Shown here one piece after another: positions 34,444-45,407 of a DNA stretch of 64,000 nt. The notes under the pieces were generated by a model. That model did no database searches. It worked only from the letters and a program-made list of their open reading frames with translations, and was not told the origin of the DNA. Position 1 is the stretch's first letter. Every line of letters begins with the position of its first letter. The DNA lies in contig CAMDJV010000002.1 of assembly GCA_945901085.1 (NCBI GenBank), positions 157,797 through 221,796 on the forward strand, given 5' to 3'. Made by a program: the position numbers and the translations under genes. This DNA is from Rhodovarius crocodyli. Its GTDB lineage: Bacteria > Pseudomonadota > Alphaproteobacteria > Acetobacterales > Acetobacteraceae.

Positions 34444-35847
34444 TCAGGCGCCAAAGCCATCCGCCGTCACGCCCCGCGGCAGCACCAGATCATAGGCGCT
34501 GCGGGCCAGATATTGCCCGCTGCCGGGCTGGGCCAGCACCACACCATCCTGCATGACCACCTCGCCTCGGCGCAGGGTGGCGACCGGCCAGCCGGTCACC
34601 TCCATGCCCTCATAAGGGGTATTGTCCACTGCATGCTGCATCATGGTGTTGGTCAGGCACACCTGCTTCTTCGGGTCCCATAGGACGATATCGGCATCGC
34701 TACCGGGCGCAATCACGCCCTTGCGGGGGTAGAGGCCCATCAGCTTCGCCGGGTTGGTGGCGACCAGGGCGCAGAATTGCTCCAGGCTGATGCGGCCCTT
34801 CGAGACACCCTCGGAGAAGATCAGCGGCAGCCTCGCGGCCAGCCCCGGAATGCCATTGGGGATGGTCGAAAAATCCTGGCCAGTCTTGGCCGCGGTGCTG
34901 AAGGCGCAATGGTCGGAGGTGATAACGTCGAGCGTACCGCGGCGGATCATCTCCCAGATTTTGGCGTGTTCATCCCCGCCGCGCGGGGGCGGGCTGCACA
35001 TGAAGAGCGCGCCATCAGGCCGGGCCATATCCGCCGCCGTCAGGGTGACATATTGCGGGCAGGTCTCGCCCCAGACTTTCAGGCCGCGGGCTTTGGCGGC
35101 GGCGATTTCGGCGGCGGCTTCCTCGCAGCTGACATGGAATACCTGGATCGGTTGGTCCACCAATTCGGCCAGGGCGATGGCGCGCTGCGTGGCCTCGCGC
35201 TCCACCACCGGTGGGCGGGACCAGGCATGGTATTGCGGCGCAGTCCGCCCGGCCGCCAGCAGCCGCTGGGTGCGCCATTGGATGGCCTCGTAATTCTCGC
35301 AATGCACCGTCACCAGGCAGCCCAGTTTCCGGGCCGTCTCCAACACGCGGATATATTGCGCATCGGTGAGGTGCAGCGGGTCATAGGTGAGGAAGACCTT
35401 CAGGCTGCGCACGCCCTCGGCCACGATGCGCGGCACCTCCTGCTCCATCACCGCCTCGGTCGGGTCGGTGATAATCTGGTGGAAAGCGTGGTCCAGCATG
35501 CCGGTGGCCGCGCGGGCGCGGTAATCCACGAAGCGCTCCCATACCCCATGGCCCTTCCATTGCGGGATGAAGCTGACCACCGTGGTGGTGCCGCCGGCAA
35601 AGGCGGTGGTGGAGGCGGTGATGAAGCTCTCCTCCGAGCGGCTTCCATCGGGTGCCTGTTCCTCGATATGGCAGTGGCTATCCACGCCGCCGGGCAGCAC
35701 CAGCAGGCCGGTGGCGTCGGTCACCCGCTCGCCATCGGGGATATTCTCGCCCAGCGCGACAATGCGCCCGCCGGCCACCGCCACATCGCAGCGTATCGGG
35801 CCAGACCCGGTCGCCACGAGACCATTCCTGATCACCACATCATGCAT
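34444..35847 (-). CDS. Dihydropyrimidinase / hydantoinase family amidohydrolase
   Basis: This is a 467-residue metal-dependent cyclic amidase. It has the HxH metal motif GVDSHCHIEE, the carboxylated-lysine candidate in SLKVFLTYD, His ligands in VTVHCENYE and VFHVSCEE, and the Asp ligand in DVITSDHCAFS. It hydrolyses cyclic amides such as hydantoins or dihydropyrimidines. The start at 35847 matches the family opening MHDVVIRNGLVATGSG. It diverges from an AtzG/AtzE-type amidase operon, so the two units may form a route from a cyclic imide or ureide to ammonia and acid. Confidence 0.92.
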   Translation of the reverse strand: MHDVVIRNGLVATGSGPIRCDVAVAGGRIVALGENIPDGERVTDATGLLVLPGGVDSHCHIEEQAPDGSRSEESFITASTTAFAGGTTTVVSFIPQWKGHGVWERFVDYRARAATGMLDHAFHQIITDPTEAVMEQEVPRIVAEGVRSLKVFLTYDPLHLTDAQYIRVLETARKLGCLVTVHCENYEAIQWRTQRLLAAGRTAPQYHAWSRPPVVEREATQRAIALAELVDQPIQVFHVSCEEAAAEIAAAKARGLKVWGETCPQYVTLTAADMARPDGALFMCSPPPRGGDEHAKIWEMIRRGTLDVITSDHCAFSTAAKTGQDFSTIPNGIPGLAARLPLIFSEGVSKGRISLEQFCALVATNPAKLMGLYPRKGVIAPGSDADIVLWDPKKQVCLTNTMMQHAVDNTPYEGMEVTGWPVATLRRGEVVMQDGVVLAQPGSGQYLARSAYDLVLPRGVTADGFGA

Positions 35848-36011
35848 TCGCGCGAATCTCCATTGGCGCGGGGCAGAATGGCGATGGCGCATTGTGCGTG
35901 CAACTGCCCGCATTCACCGCATTGCCGGGCCATGGTGTGGCAAAACGCCTGATCATCACCCATGGCAGCCCGCCCCCCGCCCGTGCCAGAAGAGAGCCAG
36001 GAGGACCCGCC

Positions 36012-36203
36012 ATGCTTGACCCCAAGAATTTTGACCCAGGCGCCTATGTCGCTGCCGTTGCCCCTGCGGTGGGGCTGCAACTCAGCGCCGAGCGCCAGGC
36101 GCGCGTGGCCGAAGCCCTGGCGCTGGTGGTGAAGGTGGGTGCCGCCGCCCTGACCCGGCCAGTGCCCGAAAGTGCCGAACCGGCGGCGATGTTCCGGCCA
36201 TGA
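36012..36203 (+). CDS. AtzG-like small amidase partner (DUF4089)
   Basis: This is a 63-residue protein of the DUF4089/AtzG type (FDPGAYVAAVAPAVGLQLSAERQARVAEALALV). AtzG is a small helical subunit that stabilises the amidase AtzE (1-carboxybiuret hydrolase in cyanuric acid degradation). GGAGG lies seven bases before the ATG, and the stop overlaps the amidase start as ATGA, strongly supporting a two-subunit enzyme. The 164 bases upstream are the divergent promoter region shared with the hydantoinase. Confidence 0.82.
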   Translation: MLDPKNFDPGAYVAAVAPAVGLQLSAERQARVAEALALVVKVGAAALTRPVPESAEPAAMFRP

Positions 36204-37534
36204 GCGCGCTGGACAATACCCGAGGAGCGCTCGCCCGCATCGCCGCCCATGATGCCCAGGTGAATGCCTTCACCGAGGTGCTGGCAGAACGGGCGCTGGC
36301 CCAGGCGGCCCGGGTGGATGCCGCCAGCCTGACCGGCCCGCTGGTGGGTATGCCCTTCGCGGCCAAGAACCTGTTCGACCTTAAGGGCATCCCGACGCGG
36401 GCCGGCAGCAAGATCCGCCGCACCGCGCCGCCCGCCACCGCCGATGCCACGCTGGTGGCCCGGTTGGAGGCTGCGGGCATGGTCTGCGTCGGCGCGCTGA
36501 ACATGGATGAATTCGCCTATGGCTTCACCACAGAGAACAGCCATGACGGGCCGGCCCATAACCCGCATGATCTGAGCCGGGTGGCCGGGGGCAGCAGCGG
36601 CGGTTCGGCGGCGGCGGTGGCGGCGGGGATGGTGCCGGTCTCGCTCGGCACTGACACCAATGGTTCGATCCGGGTGCCGGCCTCACTTTGCGGTATTTTT
36701 GGCATCAAGCCCAGCTATGGGCGGCTGCCGCGCAGCGGGGCCACGCTGTTTGTGGCGGCACTCGACCATGTGGGCCCCTTCGCCCGCGATGTGGCGACGC
36801 TGGCGGCGGTGTATGATGCGCTGCAAGGCCCTGATGCGGCGGACCCGGCGCAGGTGCCCATGCCGGTGGAACTTGTCTCGCCCGGCATGGAGGCGGGGCT
36901 GGGCGGCTTGCGGATTGGCAGGCTGGGCGGGTGGTTCGACGGGCCGCAAACCCCCGCCGCCCGCGCCGCGGTGGCCGCGGTGGCCAAAGCGCTGGGCGCC
37001 AACGGGACCGCCATCTGGGCAGATGCCGAGGCGACCCGCGCCGCCGCCTTCCTGATCACTTCCAGCGAGGGGGCCGGATTTCGCCTGCCGGAACTGCGGG
37101 ACCATCTGGAAGATTTCGAGCCGCTGATCCAGGACCGGCTGCTGGCCGGCGCCCTGCTGCCAGCAGCCTGGATATTCCACGCCCAGCGGGTGCGGGCTAT
37201 GGGCAAGGCCAGCATGGCCGCTTTGCTGGCCGATTGGGACATTCTAATCGCTCCCGCCACCCCCACGCCGGCCACGCCCATCGGTCAGGACATTCTGACC
37301 ATGGAGGGAGTGAGCATGCCGCTGCGCCCCTCCATGGGCCTCTTTACCCAGCCGATCAGCGCCATTGGCCTGCCGGTGCTCACCGTGCCGCTGCAAAACG
37401 CCGAAGGGGTGCTGCCGATTGGGGTGCAGTTGATCGGCCGGCCCTGGCAGGAAGCCGCGCTGTTTCGTGCCGCGAGGGTGTTGGAACAGGCGGGCCTTTG
37501 CGCCGCACCCGTCGCACCCGCTTTCACAGTTTGA
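36200..37534 (+). CDS. AtzE-like amidase-signature amidohydrolase
   Basis: This is a 444-residue amidase-signature enzyme. The Ser-cisSer-Lys triad is visible: Lys56 in PFAAKNLFD, cis-Ser in [14 protein letters not shown] (about 131-143) and the nucleophile Ser156 in [12 protein letters not shown]. The DUF4089 partner immediately upstream is typical of AtzE rather than of GatA, so a small carboxy-urea/biuret or related amide substrate is likely. No cyanuric acid hydrolase (AtzD/TrzD) is seen here; the divergent hydantoinase may provide the preceding step. Confidence 0.88.
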   Translation: MSALDNTRGALARIAAHDAQVNAFTEVLAERALAQAARVDAASLTGPLVGMPFAAKNLFDLKGIPTRAGSKIRRTAPPATADATLVARLEAAGMVCVGALNMDEFAYGFTTENSHDGPAHNPHDLSRVAGGSSGGSAAAVAAGMVPVSLGTDTNGSIRVPASLCGIFGIKPSYGRLPRSGATLFVAALDHVGPFARDVATLAAVYDALQGPDAADPAQVPMPVELVSPGMEAGLGGLRIGRLGGWFDGPQTPAARAAVAAVAKALGANGTAIWADAEATRAAAFLITSSEGAGFRLPELRDHLEDFEPLIQDRLLAGALLPAAWIFHAQRVRAMGKASMAALLADWDILIAPATPTPATPIGQDILTMEGVSMPLRPSMGLFTQPISAIGLPVLTVPLQNAEGVLPIGVQLIGRPWQEAALFRAARVLEQAGLCAAPVAPAFTV

Positions 37535-37568
37535 CGATAACGCTATATCTGCGCGATGGACGAAGCCC

Positions 37569-38555
37569 ATGGATGATGACTGGGAAATACCCAACGCGCT
37601 GCAGCCCGACCCCGTGGATTACGGGTTCGACCTACGTCCACGTCTGGACGCCGTGGTCGCCGTCAAATCGCTGATACCGCCCGATGCCTTCACCGCCCCC
37701 ACGCTGGGCGTGGAGCGCGAGGGCAGTGCGGTGCTGATCGACGCACCCAATGGCCGGGGAGGGCTGTTTCTCACCATCGGGTATCTGATCACCGAGGCGG
37801 AGACGATCTGGCTGACGGCGAATAATGGCCGGGTTGCACAGGGCCATGCCCTGGCGGTGGATCCTGAGACCGGCTTTGGCCTGATCCAGGCGCTGGGCCG
37901 GCTGGATGGCATCACGCCGATGGAGTTGGGTGACAGCCATTCCCTCAAAAGCGGCGATCCGATGATCCTGGCGGCAGCGGGCGGCGCATCGCATGCGGTG
38001 GCGGCACGGGTGGCGGCGCGCCAGCCCTTTGCCGGCTATTGGGAGTATATCCTGGAGGAGGCGATCTTCTCGGCGCCGGCGCATCCACATTGGGGCGGTG
38101 CCGCCTGCATTGGCGGCGATGGGCGGCTTATGGGGGTGGGGTCGCTGATCCTGCAGCAGGGCGAACCCGGCGGAAGACGGCTGGACCTCAATATGGTGGT
38201 GCCCATCCAGGAACTGACGCCCATTCTGCCGGCGCTGCTGCGCCAGGGCCGCAGTGACCGCCCGCCCTTGCCATGGCTGGGTCTTCTGGCGATGGAGGAG
38301 GAGGAGGGTGTCTCGGTGGGCAGCGTGACGCGCGGCGCACCGGCGGATCTGGCGGGGGTGCGCCCGAAGGACCGGATTCTGGCCGTGGGTGGCGAGGGCG
38401 TGACCGATTTGGCCACCCTGTGGCGCGCGGTGCGGGCGCAGGGCAATGCCGGTGTGCCGGTGCCGCTCAGGCTGGAGCGCGGCACGCGGGTGATAAATCT
38501 TACCTTGATGTCATCTGAGCGCCGAAAATTTCTCAAGGCGCCGCGGCTGCATTGA
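37569..38555 (+). CDS. HtrA/S1C-like protein with PDZ domain, catalytic triad lost
   Basis: This is a 328-residue protein with a trypsin-like fold (residues 25-215) and a C-terminal PDZ domain (about 245-320: VGSVTRGAPADLAGVRPKDRILAVGG). Alignment by eye to HtrA motifs places Tyr72 where the catalytic His should be (FLTIGYLI vs ILTNxHVV), Gly102 at the Asp (DPETGFGLI vs DPETDLAVL) and Trp175 at the Ser (PHWGGAAC vs GNSGGAL). It should therefore be proteolytically inactive and act as a scaffold or sensor. No signal peptide is visible, suggesting a cytoplasmic location. The gene follows the amidase by 34 bases. Confidence 0.78.
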   Translation: MDDDWEIPNALQPDPVDYGFDLRPRLDAVVAVKSLIPPDAFTAPTLGVEREGSAVLIDAPNGRGGLFLTIGYLITEAETIWLTANNGRVAQGHALAVDPETGFGLIQALGRLDGITPMELGDSHSLKSGDPMILAAAGGASHAVAARVAARQPFAGYWEYILEEAIFSAPAHPHWGGAACIGGDGRLMGVGSLILQQGEPGGRRLDLNMVVPIQELTPILPALLRQGRSDRPPLPWLGLLAMEEEEGVSVGSVTRGAPADLAGVRPKDRILAVGGEGVTDLATLWRAVRAQGNAGVPVPLRLERGTRVINLTLMSSERRKFLKAPRLH

Positions 38556-38573
38556 GGGGCTTACCGGCCTGCG

Positions 38574-38604
38574 GTTCATGCACGGGTCAAGCCCATGCAT
38601 GAAC
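38574..38604. terminator. Hairpin between convergent genes
   Basis: An inverted repeat GTTCATGCA (38574-38582) / TGCATGAAC (38596-38604) with an inner GGG/CCC extension lies between the S1C-like gene and the convergent GST at the end of the suf operon. The position suits a bidirectional terminator. No T-run follows, so the call rests on the stem and context. Confidence 0.55.
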
Positions 38605-38613
38605 TGGGGAGGG

Positions 38614-39471
38614 TTACTTGGGCGCCAGCTTGTCTTGCGTCTTGGTGTCAAAATCGCTGGCCTCGTGCCGCTCCCACAATTGGCTCGACAGATCGCCCTG
38701 CACCCGGTTGACCATGCGGCCGCGCTGGGCGGCCGGGCGGTCAAAAATAGCCTGCGCCCAGCGCTGCACATGGGTGTAGCTGGCCGCATTGAGGAAGGTG
38801 ACGGAATCGCCATAGAGCCAGCCGCGCACCAGGCCACCATACCAGGGCCAGATCGCCATATCGGCGATGGTGTATTCGGCGCCGGCGATGAATTCACTCT
38901 CGGCCAGGCGGCGATCGAGCACATCGAGTTGGCGCTTTACCTCCATGGTGAAGCGGTCGATCGGGTATTCCTGCTTATTGGGCGCATAGGCGTAGAAATG
39001 GCCATAGCCGCCGCCGAGATATGGCGCGCTGCCCATTTGCCAGAACAGCCAGGAGAGCGTCTCGGCCCGGTTGCCGCCGAGGAAGGCGCCGAATTTTTCC
39101 GCCAGATGCAGCAGGATGGCACCCGATTCGAAGACGCGTACCGGCTCGGGCCCCGAGCGGTCGAGCAAGGCCGGGATTTTTGAATTGGGGTTGATGCCGA
39201 CGAAGCCGCTGCCGAACTGATCGCCCTCACCGATGCGGATCAGCCAGGCGTCGTATTCGGCACCGGTATGGCCGGCGGCGAGGAGTTCCTCCAGCATCAA
39301 GGTCACCTTCACGCCATTGGGCGTGCCGAGTGAATAAAGCTGCAGCGGATGCCGGCCGACCGGCAATTCCTTCTCATGCGTGGCCCCCGCGATCGGGCGG
39401 TTGATATTGGCGAAGCGGCCGCCATTGCCCTGCTTCCATTCCCAAACGCTGGGGGGGACGTATTCAGACAT
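38614..39471 (-). CDS. yghU: YghU-type glutathione S-transferase (disulfide-bond reductase)
   Basis: This is a 285-residue GST of the YghU/Ure2-like group, whose E. coli member has disulfide reductase activity toward glutathionyl substrates. Family hallmarks are ERPI-like FANINRPIAGATHEKELPVG, LYSLGTPNGVKVTLMLEEL, GINPNSKIPAL, RVFESGAILLHLAEKF and the C-terminal YTIADMAIWPWYGG. The start at 39471 lies inside the end of sufA (8-base overlap), so it is translated from the suf transcript. A role in thiol protection during Fe-S assembly is inferred only from this coupling. Confidence 0.9.
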   Translation of the reverse strand: MSEYVPPSVWEWKQGNGGRFANINRPIAGATHEKELPVGRHPLQLYSLGTPNGVKVTLMLEELLAAGHTGAEYDAWLIRIGEGDQFGSGFVGINPNSKIPALLDRSGPEPVRVFESGAILLHLAEKFGAFLGGNRAETLSWLFWQMGSAPYLGGGYGHFYAYAPNKQEYPIDRFTMEVKRQLDVLDRRLAESEFIAGAEYTIADMAIWPWYGGLVRGWLYGDSVTFLNAASYTHVQRWAQAIFDRPAAQRGRMVNRVQGDLSSQLWERHEASDFDTKTQDKLAPK

Positions 39472-39829
39472 GAAAGCTTTCTCCACAGCCGCAGCGGCCT
39501 TTTTCATTCGGGTTGACGAAGGTGAAGCCGGCACTCATTGGCTTCACCTCGTAATCCATCTCGGTGCCAATCAGGAACAATGTGGCTTTACGGTCCACCA
39601 GGATGGTGATGCCGCGATCGGTCACCCGCTCATCGGTGGGGCCAGCGGCATCGACGAAGGTGAGGTCATAGGCCATGCCGGAGCAGCCCTTGGTCTTGAT
39701 GCCGATGCGCAGCAGTTTTCCCTGTTCGGCATTGGCATAGAGCGCGGTGAGGCGCTCGGCCGCCGCTTCGGAGAGCGTCATCAGTGGCGGCAGGGCGCGG
39801 GCGCGTGGCTTATCGGTGGTGGTGGACAT
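39464..39829 (-). CDS. sufA: SufA/IscA-type iron-sulfur carrier
   Basis: This is a 121-residue A-type carrier that receives Fe-S clusters from SufBCD and hands them to apo-proteins. The three ligand cysteines are in TKGCSGMAYDL and GRCGCGESF. The ATG at 39829 opens a Lys/Arg-rich tail (MSTTTDKPRARALPP) before the conserved MTLSEAAAERL. The longer frame upstream (39910) is not supported. It lies 14 bases after the SufT-like gene. Confidence 0.94.
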   Translation of the reverse strand: MSTTTDKPRARALPPLMTLSEAAAERLTALYANAEQGKLLRIGIKTKGCSGMAYDLTFVDAAGPTDERVTDRGITILVDRKATLFLIGTEMDYEVKPMSAGFTFVNPNEKGRCGCGESFHV

Positions 39830-39843
39830 GGCGCGGGTCCTCC

Positions 39844-40197
39844 TCAGAACATATTCATGGCGAGGCGGGAATCCTCGCTCATGCGGCTGGGGTCCCAGGG
39901 CGGGTCCCATACGATCTCGACCTTGCTGCTGGTCACGCCAGGCACGCTGCCCACCGCCTGCTCGGCCATGAAGGGCAATTCCTGCGCCGAGGGGCAGGAG
40001 GGGGTGGTGAGGGTCATCTCGACCTTCACCGAGCCGTCATCGCCAATCTCGATGGCGTAGACTAGGCCGAGTTCGTAGATATCGACCGGGATTTCCGGGT
40101 CGAAGACGGTTTTCAGCGCGGCGATCACGCCCTCTTCCGAGAGGGGGGGGTGCTGTTCGCCATCAGGCGTCCAGGCCGATACGGGGGTCTCACTCAC
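39844..40197 (-). CDS. sufT: SufT-like Fe-S assembly factor (DUF59/MIP18 family)
   Basis: This is a 117-residue protein with the DUF59 core VIAALKTVFDPEIPVDIYELGLVYAIEI and the motif LTTPSCPSAQELP containing the conserved Cys. SufT-type proteins aid maturation of Fe-S enzymes and are often encoded in suf operons. It overlaps the sufU stop by 8 bases. Confidence 0.92.
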   Translation of the reverse strand: MSETPVSAWTPDGEQHPPLSEEGVIAALKTVFDPEIPVDIYELGLVYAIEIGDDGSVKVEMTLTTPSCPSAQELPFMAEQAVGSVPGVTSSKVEIVWDPPWDPSRMSEDSRLAMNMF

Positions 40198-40660
40198 TGC
40201 TCGCCTCCTTGCCGCCGGGGTCGTCCAAGGCGTTGTTCAGGGTGTGCCAGGCCAGGGTGGCGCATTTCACCCGGCTGGGGAATTCATGCACGCCGGAGAG
40301 GGGGGTGAGGCGCTCCATATCCTCCTCCAGCGCTGCATCGCAGGCCGGGCAATGGCCCGTCATGGCGAGTTCGCGAAAGCCTGCCCCCATGGCCTTGGCC
40401 TGAGCGGGGGTCTTGCCGCGCACCGTCTCGGTCATCAGCGAGGCGCTGGCCATGGAAATGGCGCAGCCGCGGCCCTGGAAGGCGGCATCGGCGATGCTGC
40501 CATCCTCATTGAAGGCGAGCCAGAGGTCCATCTTGTCGCCGCAGAGGGGATTGTCGCCGCGGGCGTGATGGGTGGCATTCTCGAGACGGCGGAAATTGCG
40601 CGGCTTGCGGCCGTGGTCGAGAATCACTTCCTGGTAGAGGTCGCGCAGATCGTCGAACAT
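40190..40660 (-). CDS. sufU: SufU-type scaffold / sulfurtransferase
   Basis: This is a 156-residue IscU-fold protein of the SufU group. The zinc/cluster ligands are visible: NPLCGDKMDLWL (Cys, Asp), GRGCAISMASASLMTE (Cys) and RVKCATLAWHTLNNAL (Cys). The insertion between the second and third Cys is longer than in IscU, as expected for SufU. It probably accepts sulfur from SufS, replacing SufE, which is absent from the operon. Coupled to sufS by TGATG. Confidence 0.93.
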   Translation of the reverse strand: MFDDLRDLYQEVILDHGRKPRNFRRLENATHHARGDNPLCGDKMDLWLAFNEDGSIADAAFQGRGCAISMASASLMTETVRGKTPAQAKAMGAGFRELAMTGHCPACDAALEEDMERLTPLSGVHEFPSRVKCATLAWHTLNNALDDPGGKEASSE

Positions 40661-41907
40661 CAGGCGAAGAACCTCCGGGCTGAGACCAGCGCCTCAGCGA
40701 GATAATCGATCTCGGCGGCGGTGGTGTAGAGGCCGAAACTGGCCCGGCAGGTGCCGCTTTCGGCGCCGAGGCGCTCATGCAGCGGCTCGGCGCAATGGCG
40801 GCCGGCGCGCACCGCGATGCCGGCACGGTCCAGCAGGGTCGAGAGGTCATGCGAATGCGCATTGTCCAGCGCAAAGGCGAAAACGCCGCCGCGATCCTGC
40901 GCCGCCCCCAGGATGCGCAGGCCCTCAATGCCCGGCAGCACCGCCATGGCGTGGTCGACCAGCGCGCGCTCATGCGCCTCGATCGCGGCCATGCCGATGG
41001 CCTCGACGTAGCGGATGGCGGCGTGCAGGCCGATGGCCTCGATGATGGCCGGGGTGCCGGCCTCGAATTTCGCCGGTGGCTCGGCCCAGGTGGAATGGTG
41101 CAGGCCGACGCTGGCTATCATGTCGCCGCCACCCAGGAAGGGCGGCATGGCGCGCTGGAGATCGGCCTTGGCGTAAAGCACGCCGATGCCGGTGGGGCCG
41201 TAGAGCTTGTGGCCGGTGAAGGCGTAGAAATCCGCATCGATCGCCTGAACATCCACCCGGCGATGCACCGCCGCCTGGCTGCCATCGAACAGCACTTTCG
41301 CGCCGGCCTCATGCGCCATGCGGGCGATCTGGGCGGCAGGTGTGACCGTGCCCAGCACATTGGACATATGGGTGATAGCCACCAGCCCAGCCCGGCCATC
41401 GGCCAACAATTCGGCCAGATGGCCGAGGTCCAGCTCGCCCGCATCGGTGATGCGGCAAATGCGCAACTCGGTGCCATGCGCGTCGCGCAGCATCTGCCAG
41501 GGGACGAGGTTGGCGTGGTGCTCCATTTCCGAGGCGATAACCGCCTGCCCCGGCTTGAGCATGCCACGGCCGAAGGAATGGGCGACCAAATTCATCGCCA
41601 TGGTGGAATTGGCGGTGAAAATAATGTCGGCCTCGGAGGGCGCATTGATGAAGCGGGCCACGGCGGCGCGGGCGGCCTCGTAATCGGCGGTGGCCTGTTC
41701 GCTCAGGTGATAGGCGCCGCGATGCACATTGGCATAGGCGCTTTCCATGCAGGTCACCATCGCCTGGATCACCTGGCGGGGTTTTTGCGCCGAGGCGCCG
41801 CTGTCGAGAAATACCAGCTTCTTGCCGCGATATTCGCTGGCCAGAATGGGGAAATCGGCGCGGATGGCGGCGATGTCGAACGGGGCTGGTGAAAGACCGT
41901 CCATCAT
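40660..41907 (-). CDS. sufS: Cysteine desulfurase SufS
   Basis: This is a 415-residue class V aminotransferase-fold, PLP-dependent enzyme that delivers sulfane sulfur from cysteine. The PLP lysine is in FTGHKLYGPTGIGVLY and the active-site loop Cys in RAGRHCAEPLHERLG. Helical and strand motifs FLDSGASAQKPRQVIQAM and NVHRGAYHLSEQAT are typical for SufS. The start at 41907 overlaps the sufD stop as ATGA. Confidence 0.96.
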   Translation of the reverse strand: MMDGLSPAPFDIAAIRADFPILASEYRGKKLVFLDSGASAQKPRQVIQAMVTCMESAYANVHRGAYHLSEQATADYEAARAAVARFINAPSEADIIFTANSTMAMNLVAHSFGRGMLKPGQAVIASEMEHHANLVPWQMLRDAHGTELRICRITDAGELDLGHLAELLADGRAGLVAITHMSNVLGTVTPAAQIARMAHEAGAKVLFDGSQAAVHRRVDVQAIDADFYAFTGHKLYGPTGIGVLYAKADLQRAMPPFLGGGDMIASVGLHHSTWAEPPAKFEAGTPAIIEAIGLHAAIRYVEAIGMAAIEAHERALVDHAMAVLPGIEGLRILGAAQDRGGVFAFALDNAHSHDLSTLLDRAGIAVRAGRHCAEPLHERLGAESGTCRASFGLYTTAAEIDYLAEALVSARRFFA

Positions 41908-43160
41908 GCCCTCTCTTGCGCCCACCAGGCGGTGACAGCCTCGCTCAGCGCGGCGCGGCAGGCCTCATCACCCACGCCCTCGGTCGCCTCGGTAAGAAAG
42001 GCCTCGACCAACATGGAGCGCGCGGCCTGCTGCGGAATGCCGCGCGAGCGCAAATAAAACAGCTGTGCCGGGTCGAGTGCGCCTACCGTCGCGCCATGGC
42101 TGCATTTCACGTCATCGGCGTAGATTTCCAGCTGGGGTTTGCTGTCCATCTCAGCCTCCTCCGAGAGCAGGAGGGCCTGGTTCATCTGGTAGCCATCGGT
42201 GCGCTGGGCTGGCTTGCTGACCAGGATCTTGCCCTGGAAGACGCCGCGCGATTTGCCGGTGAGCACCGTCTTATAGGTCTGGCGGGAGCCGCAATCCGGG
42301 GCGGCATGGTGCAGCACGGTGGTGGTATCGGCATGTTGGCCATCACCCACCAATTGCGCGCCGTTCATATGGCACATGGCTTTGGGGCCATTCAGGGCGG
42401 CGTGGATTTCATTGCGCGCCAGCCGGCCGCCGGCATTGAGGGTGAAATTATCATAGGTGGCACCGGCGGCAATGGCGCAATGCACCGAGGAGAGATGGAA
42501 CGCCGCCCTGCCCTCGCGCTGGATACGAACATGAGCCAGCTCCGCCCCCTCATCGAGGCTGATTTCGAAGACCGGGTTGTGCAGATAGGCAAGGCCTGCT
42601 GCGCCGTCGCTGGTGTCCAGCAAGGTCAGCTTGGCCCGCCGGCCCAGGCGCAGCACATGGCGGGGGTGGAAGCCGATGGCGCCGCGGGCACCGGTGACGA
42701 CACAGACCAGCTCGACCAGCCCGGCATCCTCGCCCTCCGGCACGTCGAGGAATAAGCCATCCTCGAAGAGGGCGGCATTCATCGCCGCGATAGGCTGGGT
42801 TGGCAGGGAGGTGAGCCCGCCCAGCAGCGCTTGCGCATCCGATAATGGCCGCGGCGGCAGGGAGGACAGATCACCACGCAGCACGCCATCGACAAAGACC
42901 AGCCGGGCGGCGCCGCGCGTCAGCGGCAGGCTGGGCATGCCAAGCCCGCGCGCGCCCATCGGGGAATTTTCGCCGAAGCTTGCCTGCGCAACCTGCGCGA
43001 GGTCGGTATAGCGGAAGGCCTCGGCACGGCGCGTCGGCAGGCCATGGGCGCGCAGTGCGGCGATGCCGGCGGCGCGGGTTTCAGCCGCCCAGGCGGGCGT
43101 GGCCAAGGCATCCGCCCGGCCAAGCAAACCGGCAGCATTGTTATTGACGATGGCGTTCAT
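41904..43160 (-). CDS. sufD: Fe-S assembly scaffold subunit SufD
   Basis: This is a 418-residue beta-helical protein of the SufBC2D complex. It shows the SufB/SufD core motifs (GAELAHVRIQREGRAAFHLSS; KSRGVFQGKILVSKPAQRTDGYQMNQALLL; DDVKCSHGATVGALDPAQLFYLRSRG with the conserved His), followed by the helical C-terminus. It is needed for iron acquisition during cluster building. The N-terminal helical part includes LPTRRAEAFRYTDL. It is coupled to sufC by ATGA. Confidence 0.95.
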   Translation of the reverse strand: MNAIVNNNAAGLLGRADALATPAWAAETRAAGIAALRAHGLPTRRAEAFRYTDLAQVAQASFGENSPMGARGLGMPSLPLTRGAARLVFVDGVLRGDLSSLPPRPLSDAQALLGGLTSLPTQPIAAMNAALFEDGLFLDVPEGEDAGLVELVCVVTGARGAIGFHPRHVLRLGRRAKLTLLDTSDGAAGLAYLHNPVFEISLDEGAELAHVRIQREGRAAFHLSSVHCAIAAGATYDNFTLNAGGRLARNEIHAALNGPKAMCHMNGAQLVGDGQHADTTTVLHHAAPDCGSRQTYKTVLTGKSRGVFQGKILVSKPAQRTDGYQMNQALLLSEEAEMDSKPQLEIYADDVKCSHGATVGALDPAQLFYLRSRGIPQQAARSMLVEAFLTEATEGVGDEACRAALSEAVTAWWAQERA

Positions 43161-43896
43161 GCGGCGACCGAGGCGTAGCCCGAGGCCTCCAGCGCCAGCG
43201 CCAATTCCGGGCCACCGGATTTGACGATCCGCCCGGCCATCAGCACATGCACCCGATCGGGCACGATATAATCGAGCAGGCGCTGGTAATGGGTGATGAT
43301 CAGCGCCGAGAATGCTGGCGAGCGCAGGGCATTCACACCTTCGGAGACGATTTTCAGCGCGTCGATGTCCAGGCCGGAATCGGTCTCGTCCAGGATCGCC
43401 AGCTTGGGGCTGAGGAGGGCCATTTGCAGCACCTCGTTGCGCTTCTTCTCACCGCCGGAGAAGCCGACATTCACGCCGCGCTTGAGCATGTCCTCCGGCA
43501 TGGAGAGTTCCTTCATGCGGGCGCGGGCCAGCTTGAGGAACTGCATGGCGTCAACCTCGTTCTCGCCGCGGTGGCGGCGCTGGGCATTGAGCGCGGTGCG
43601 CAGGAAATTGGCATTGCCCACGCCGGGCAATTCCACCGGATATTGGAAGGCGAGGAAGACGCCGGCGGCCGCACGCTCCTCGGGTTCCATCGCCAGCAGA
43701 TCGACGCCGTTGAAGGTGACCGAGCCGCCGGTGATCTCATAGCCCTCACGCCCGCTCAGCACATAGGAGAGGGTGGATTTGCCCGAACCATTGGGCCCCA
43801 TGATGGCGTGCAACTCGCCCGAGGGCACTTCCAGATCGATTCCTCTGAGGATGGCCTTGCCGTCGATTTCCGCGGTCAGGCCTTCGATACGCAACA

Positions 43897-43897
<1 letters not shown>
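43157..43897 (-). CDS. sufC: Fe-S assembly ATPase SufC
   Basis: This is a 246-residue ABC-type ATPase. It has Walker A GPNGSGKSTLSYVLSG, signature VGFSGGEKKRNEVLQMALL, Walker B LAILDETDSGLDIDAL and an H-loop in ALIITHYQRLLDYI, as in all SufC proteins. The ATG at 43897 overlaps the sufB stop by one base; a TTG three bases upstream is less likely. It drives conformational change in SufBC2D. Confidence 0.96.
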
Positions 43898-45393
<1,496 letters not shown>

Positions 45394-45407
45394 TTTCTAT
45401 GTGTCTC

